A stretch of 64,000 nucleotides of DNA from Girardinichthys multiradiatus (taxonomy: Eukaryota > Chordata > Actinopteri > Cyprinodontiformes > Goodeidae). Under the pieces are notes generated by a model, which was given only the letters and a program-made list of their open reading frames with translations, made no database searches and had not been told where the DNA came from. The DNA lies in contig NC_061794.1 of the NCBI RefSeq assembly GCF_021462225.1, forward strand, positions 46,271,414 through 46,335,413. The letters are read 5' to 3'. The position numbers and the translations under genes were made by a program. Positions 58,633 through 64,000 of this stretch are shown in pieces (position 1 is the stretch's first letter; the number at the start of each line of letters is the position of its first letter).

Positions 58633-58905
58633 AATCATGGAAAAGTCATAAGACCACCCTTGTTTTTTTCAGTTTCTTGTTCATTTTACTGCTGCTACAC
58701 CTAAAGGTATAAGATTACAATTCCTGGGGTAATGTATACCCCCCGTATACAATTAGGCTTAAACATGTCAAATAGGAAAGTAGTATGGAATCAACTGCAT
58801 TTTTTGTGGTGTTTATTATATTTTTCGGGTGATAAATCTTTAGTGGTACCAGCATTAAAATGAACAAGAACAAAAAGCAAGGGTGGTCTAATCATTTTCT
58901 CAAAT
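58633..58905. mobile_element. Tc1/mariner-type MITE
   Basis: Inverted ends: agaccacccttgtttttttc near 58650 and its complement caagggtggtct near 58880, preceded and followed by matching words (atggaaaagtcat / atcattttctca). No coding sequence. It lies in the intron after exon 3 of the CACTA second gene. Confidence 0.65.
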
Positions 58906-60309
58906 AGGAGTTGCCTGCTATCGCCTTGTCACGGGTGACGGCTTTGGTTGGGGTTGTTAATGTGTAATTCCAGTGTAATCAGTGGTTCCCAGAGCTCTAA
59001 TAAAGATTATATTTCCAGGGTGTCTGCAGGGTCTTAAAAAGTACTACAAGTTAATAAACTGATTTCAGGACAATTAAGACCATAAAGTATGAACGTGTTC
59101 AGTTTTGCACTACCGCATTTTACCGTATAAGTCGCAACAGTAATAAAAATGTGTCATGAAGAGGGAAAAAACATGTAAGTCATATTTTGACATTTTTTTT
59201 CACAAAATCCACAAAGTCCAAGAACAAACAATCTGGAGAGTCAAGTTAATCAACTACCCAATAGAACACAGAACAACAGACTGAGTAGGTGTCCGCTATG
59301 TTAACGTATGTTAATGTCAAACATTAAGTTATTAAACTACACAATAGTATAAAGAGCACACCTGGGAGGCATAATAGGCTAAATTAACATAGCAAGACAG
59401 CGAGCTCCCGATCGCATTCCACATCACTGAATCCATTAAATTCTTCATCCTCGGTGTCGCTTCTGAACAACTCCAGAGGAAGCGCCTTCTCCTCTTCGGC
59501 AGAATATTATTTTATTTTTGGGGGCATTTTGTTCAGTCTCTCTCAGTTGTCTTTAAATGAATGTTTCGGTTAATTTTTCAGTGGTACAGGAGCAGCATAT
59601 ACCATACCGGTAGTTGTCACTAGAGGCTGACATTTTTTCGGGAGTCCCACGGATCACTGGATTCCCACGGGAATCCCGCGGGATGGGAGACAGCATCAGT
59701 AAAGATCACGTGATTGGGACGGTACAGGATAAAACATGAACCGGAGCAGACGGGAGCGGGAGCTAACCAATAGGAGGGAAAATAAACTAGGATCAATTGT
59801 CCTTGGAAATGTAAAACTGAGACTTTGTTATAAACTTTAAGAAAAAAAAACTTGGATCGACGCCGCTATTGTGTAGTTTTTTTCTAAGAAGCCTATACTA
59901 TAATGTGAGTCAAACGAACTACACGACCCACAAGCCAACAGTGCTTCTGCTCGATGTTTTCCACCTGCGTTCAGGATGGAGGGAGCAAACGCAGGTGGAG
60001 AACTGGACGTGGTAAAATTGGATTTGTAACGTAAAGTCAGAAGTAAAGACTTATCTATTAAACTCATAGAGCTGACAGGAAAGTCGCAAATATTACCGAA
60101 CTTCAGGAGAGTTGAATGTAGCGGTTTTAACACGCAGTCTGCTGCTTGTAAAACGTGTTTAGTTGTAATCAAGTTCACCAGTGATTAAGAGACACTTGTA
60201 AGACAGATTCTGGATTAAATCAACCCTGCTTCTCTTCATTCATCAAACCAAAAGTACCAACATGTGTCAAGTCTCATCTGACCAACAAAACTGCTGCATG
60301 TGCTCTAAA

Positions 60310-60900
60310 GATTTAAGAGGTAAGGTACGGAAGCCCGTGAGGGGACATGGGGAAATTTATTACTTTTGCGTCTCCACGCAATACTTTTACGTTTGGCATT
60401 TTGGAGCAACAGCACAGATGATAAACTGCTCATAAAACAAACACTGATATGTCATTAATATGGTTTATTTGTCATATGCAGGTTAACACGCAGTAAACAA
60501 TGCGATAAAATACTTAGGATAAGAAGAACCGTTCAAATCACGATAAAAACAAAAACACTAATGGTGTACAAAAAAAAAAAGTACACATCATGCAGCAGTA
60601 ATAAGGAAATAAAGTGTCACAGATGTGGTTTCGTGCAGTTTTATTGTTCAGTAGTTTGTTTGACAGCTTGTGGATAAAAACTGTCTTTTAGTCTGATTGA
60701 AGATAATTTTATTTAAGGCTGATTTCAAAATAAAACTCAATAAATCTCAAAACGGGTGTAGTGTTTGTTTCATATTTGGCAGTTATCTGGTTTGGAAACT
60801 ATCCCACAAAGTATTGCGAAATAACACAAAGACTATTGCGTGGGAACACAAAAGAGAAAACAATCCCCCATGTCCCCTCGCGGACCCCGTAGAAAGGCTT
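60310..60900. mobile_element. unclassified MITE
   Basis: The ends ggaagcccgtgaggggacat (60327-60346) and, inverted, gggtccgcgaggggacatgg (complement of about 60868-60888) pair over about 28 bp. The interior is AT-rich with no coding motif. Confidence 0.55.
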
Positions 60901-61818
60901 CATCAAGGGAAGATATTAAATAAATATGTTGTGAAATAGAAAAAAATTGAATGTACCATTAAATGTACAATTTATTTAATACATCATTAAATATTAAGTG
61001 TACCACTAATTACGTCATGTCGTCTTTAAAATTATACTTAATTATTCAGTGGCACATTTAATTGCATTATAGTCCATTTCATGATATAATGGTACATTTA
61101 TTGTTTCTAATGATGTATTAAATAAATAAATGGTACCTTTAATTTAGTGGCACATTTAATGTTACATTTCTTTCATGTTACATTTACTTCACTTATGGGA
61201 CATTCACAACATTTATTTATTTAATGATGATTTTATTGTATTAAGTTTGTCCAGTTTGACCCTCCATTCTTGATGCCTGTATAGGAGGTCATGTCAGAAT
61301 TTAAATCAGGTGTTCTGGAGCAGAAACACACATCTAAAACTTGCAGGGAAGGGGTCCCTGAGGACCAGGGCTGTGAACCATTGAGGTACAGTTTCTAAAT
61401 TATGAAGGTTTTGCCTTTTTGTCCTTTTATTCAACAAGTACAGTTCTCTTACTAGGTGCATTTTTCTTTTGTTTGAGCAACTTGAAACATAAAAGTGATG
61501 TCATTGTTCAAAGGAAACAATCACTTAATCAATAAGTAAAATACAACTATGTACATTTTATTTATTCAGCTAAGATAGGCATGGTCTGTTTCCTTGTTTA
61601 ATATTTTATTATTTCTTCATTATTATTCTTTTTACTTTAACTGGCCTTTACTACAGTTAAAAACAGGGACCTAACTGGTCCTTTGGAGAAATTGCCGAAA
61701 GACTAAATGAAGAAAACAAAAATTGGGAGTGGCACCGGAGTGGGAGTCGTTCTAAATGGGAGCGGGACGGGACAGGAGAGAAAATCCACTCCCGTGTCGC
61801 CCTCTAGTTGTCACCCAC

Positions 61819-62465
61819 TTATGCCTCTGGTCCACTGGATGCGGAAGCGTTCGCAGAAACTCCAATCGGTCGGAGCTGTTCCACCTGGTGCACTGCGGTG
61901 CGTTGCTGAAGTGTCCCAGATGCGTCGGCGCTCGCCGCTTATCTAAAATACGCAGCTGTTCTATTTTTGCCGCTTGCCACACCAACTCCACCTCAATCTA
62001 GAGCGGACCTTTCAGGCAGGAAGCCAGTTGAAGAAAAGCAAAGTGAATCCGGTCGAGTTTACAAGTAGACTACATGTGTGGAATGTGGATCGTATTTTAC
62101 TCTGAAACATCATCATTACCTTCGGCTACAGCACCAAGCCACCATTGCATCTCACTCGATACTTGACACATGACAAGACTTGTATCTTGGAGCTGGAAAA
62201 ACATACAATTTTATACGACACATCGCATCCCTTTGATAAAGATAACACCGGGAAAAAGAAAGCATGGGCTGAAATTACTGAGAAATTCGTTATTGAAGGT
62301 GGTTATAACAAGTTAAATGCATATTTTTTGCCCCATATTAAATCCAACTGCGCAGAGTCGCTCAGTTCTAAAAACTGTACCGGTGGAATAGGGTACCTGG
62401 CAGAAAACACAGCGCAACTGTGGCGCTTCCACTTCCACATCCAGTGGAGCAGAGAGGTCAGGTTG
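61819..62465 (+). mobile_element. Harbinger-like fragment with a MADF/SANT-like ORF
   Basis: Ends tctggtccactggatgcgga (about 61824) and, inverted, gcttccacttccacatccag (about 62430) are imperfect terminal repeats. From 62145 the plus strand reads ELEKHTILYDTSHPF and KKAWAEITEKFVIEG, the MADF-type pattern 'L-Y-D...W..I'. In PIF/Harbinger elements, a MADF/Myb-like protein is the transposase partner that binds DNA. The DDE nuclease gene is absent. Confidence 0.5.
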
Positions 62466-63399
62466 CCCTCTCGCGGCTGTAGACGGTAATCTTTAGTCCT
62501 TGGTGCATGTCAGTCAGTAAATATTGATATACAAGTCGCAGGACCAACCAAACTATGAAAAAAGCAAAAAGTGCGACTTATAGTCTGGAAAATACGGTAC
62601 TCTATTTTTATAGTATTGACGTTAGCTGCTGCTGTGAACCGTCTGATCACACCCTGAGCAGCACAGAGGGGGAGGAGGGTGTGTAGTTGCCAGTTGAACA
62701 CACAGACAGCACCAGGGAGAGTTGTCTTGTTCACTCTGACGGCTCATTGTGACACCTTTGTGTTTATCTAACGCCGTACACAGCAGTTCCTCATGACACT
62801 GACTCCGCCCCGTTGGTGCCCCGCTCATTTTCCCCCAGGGTCCTCCAAGCAACACTGATACTGGCTCCAATTTTCAAACTGCAAATGTGGCCGAAGTTGG
62901 GGGGGGGGTTAGTTGTACTTAAAATTTACTTTGAAATCCCTCCATATACTGTGATTTCTTTCATCTGTTTGGTTAAAAATTCTAAGTCTGTATGCAACAA
63001 CTAACGTATAATAAATTGGACATCTTTATAGAAATTCCAAAAGTATAATTGTACAGTAAAAAAATAAATAAATCTGTTAGTAACATTTGTTTATTAAAAT
63101 ATTTATTTTAAAAATGTTTCTTGTAATCCATATATATTTTATTGGTGTAAAAATGTAAACATGTGCTTGTCCTTGATGTCATGAATTCAATTTACAACTA
63201 GTGACCAACAATACTTTATTTGACAACTCGTTATTTTCTGCAAAGGGATGAAAGTTGGTCTGGTGATGGTGAAAGATGGAGAAGAGATCGTTGACGTGTC
63301 TGTGGTCTTGGAGGAAGCGGTAGTCCTGACTGATCTTAAGGACATCCCAAGTGCTGTTGCCATGCTCATGGGTCTGCTCTACTGTCTGAACATAGACTA

Positions 63400-64000
63400 C
63401 CGTATTTTCCGCACTATAAGGCGCACTTAAAAACCTTTAATGTTTTCAAAAAATGACAGTGCGCCTTGTAATCCGGAGCGCCTTATATATGGATCAATTG
63501 GTTAATTGGTTGATCCATACTGGTTGTACACGGCGCTCTGTCAAAATGTTTCAGTACGACTGGTAAACTACAAAGCCGCACCGCTTGCAGCATTACGGCT
63601 ACCGTAGTCAGGGGCGTCGCCGAAGTAATAGCGGTAAACACCTGTACTGTGCTTACTCCTAGTCCAACACCACTTGTGTGTGTATAACGACCCCAAAATT
63701 GCACCTTTCAAGAGACACGCTTACGATGCTGAGTTCAAACTCAAGGCTGTCAGCTACGCAGTCGAACATGGGAATAGAGCAGCAGCGAGAGAATTCAACA
63801 GTTAACGCTACTATATTGTGAATGTACTAACGTTTGATTTAGTGCATCAAACTGTTTCTTTTACGTGTTTACTGGATCAGGGAAAAGTTCCCTTTCACGT
63901 TTTAACTAACGTTTGATTTCAACTTCAACTTCATAGACTCCAATGCATTCAAACTTCTCTCACATGTCACAATGGAGCACCGTGTGCAGGACTTTGAGGT
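63400..64000 (+). mobile_element. pogo-like transposon fragment with a Brinker-type DNA-binding segment
   Basis: Starts CCGTATTTTCCGCACTATAA directly after a TA. At about 63703-63801 the plus strand encodes KRHAYDAEFKLKAVSYAVEH and then GNRAAAREFN, the BrkDBD helix-turn-helix signature of pogo/Tigger-type transposases. A TAA follows and the coding sequence then differs, so this is a deletion derivative or broken copy. It runs off the window end; another start (ATGGAGCACCGTG) at 63973 may belong to the same element. Confidence 0.65.

Larger units (their letters stand above)
59113..62597. mobile_element. pogo-like element (non-autonomous), with other elements nested inside
   Basis: Left end CCGCATTTTACCGTATAAG and right end (complement) CCGTATTTTCCAGACTATA are inverted and flanked by TA (59111-59112 and 62598-62599). 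A related end is at 63400, beside a pogo-type DNA-binding segment, which supports the family. The inside holds at least two further elements (60310-60900 and 61819-62465). Confidence 0.6.
57253..63398 (+). pseudogene. second gene of the CACTA-like element, split by insertions
   Basis: Exons: 57253-58181 (one-base frame break near 57840-57850), 58261-58444 (frame lost near 58420), 58502-58585 and 63246-63398. The N-terminus MLLRVILSHSDIRKITVDQL is a ubiquitin-like/PB1-like start. The middle has YTPYPTREEIEAVAQALV and ERWPALF, and the end LTDLKDIPSAVAMLMGLLYC. Fish relatives are often labelled 'sterile alpha motif domain-containing protein 3-like'; their role in transposition is unknown. Exon 3 and exon 4 are separated by a 4.6-kb intron full of insertions. 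Exon 4 is cut at a TA (63398-63399) by a pogo-like element. Confidence 0.7.
53458..63990 (+). mobile_element. CACTA/EnSpm-like DNA transposon, heavily invaded
   Basis: A candidate 5' end CACTGTAAATTG lies 150 bp upstream of an l1cam exon. Two genes follow on the plus strand: a broken transposase (54640-56340) and a second gene (57253-63398) that often accompanies it in fish. SINE, MITE, pogo-like and Harbinger-like insertions lie inside. The 3' end is not in the window, so the extent is a minimum. The superfamily call rests on the CACTG end and remembered gene pairing. Confidence 0.5.

Overview
The window is vertebrate nuclear DNA, almost certainly from a teleost fish. The genes are split into short exons with GT/AG introns. 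It is packed with repeats familiar from fish genomes: many Tc1-like copies, tRNA-derived SINEs, non-LTR retrotransposon fragments, solo LTRs, MITEs and pogo-, Harbinger- and CACTA-like pieces. All exon joins, domains and family names below were worked out by eye from the sequence and remembered family features; no search was run.

Host genes. (1) 807-2038 (+): the last four coding exons of a MAGE-family gene (nsmce3/ndnl2-like). (2) 6814-17855 (-): a complete 14-exon pfkfb1, the liver-type 6-phosphofructo-2-kinase/fructose-2,6-bisphosphatase. It gives a 469-residue protein with the N-terminal PKA site and all catalytic residues. The two genes are tail to tail, as I remember for the mammalian MAGED2/TRO-PFKFB1 region. 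(3) 46420-53307 (-): the 3' part of an L1-type neural cell adhesion gene (l1cam), from the fourth fibronectin III domain to the FIGQY tail. It includes the 12-nt neuronal micro-exon that encodes RSLE.

Mobile DNA between and within these genes. The stretch 18150-21480 holds decayed Tc1-like copies and an unclassified 1.3-kb insertion. The stretch 21834-38913 is the most striking part. It is a roughly 16-kb element with inverted arms of about 2.4 kb (22821-25209 and 36514-38913). It carries two convergent genes: a HECT-type ubiquitin-ligase gene (+, 24904-30514) and a DDE integrase/transposase gene (-, 34026-36819). Each arm contains the same promoter region and the same 33-nt first coding exon, so both genes start from the same inverted sequence. 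Between the two genes sit two nearly complete Tc1-like transposons, nested in a 13-bp minisatellite. A further Tc1 remnant and a solo LTR with a perfect 5-bp target duplication follow on the right.

The l1cam intron upstream of the fourth fibronectin domain was invaded by a large CACTA/EnSpm-like element (from about 53458 to the window end). Its transposase gene is broken. Its second gene is itself split by pogo-like, Harbinger-like and other insertions. Other introns of l1cam and pfkfb1 hold LINE fragments, a fold-back MITE, SINEs and a 550-bp TGGA/TGGG tetranucleotide array.

Several transposon genes show stop codons or frame breaks and are called pseudogenes. The three host genes read cleanly.
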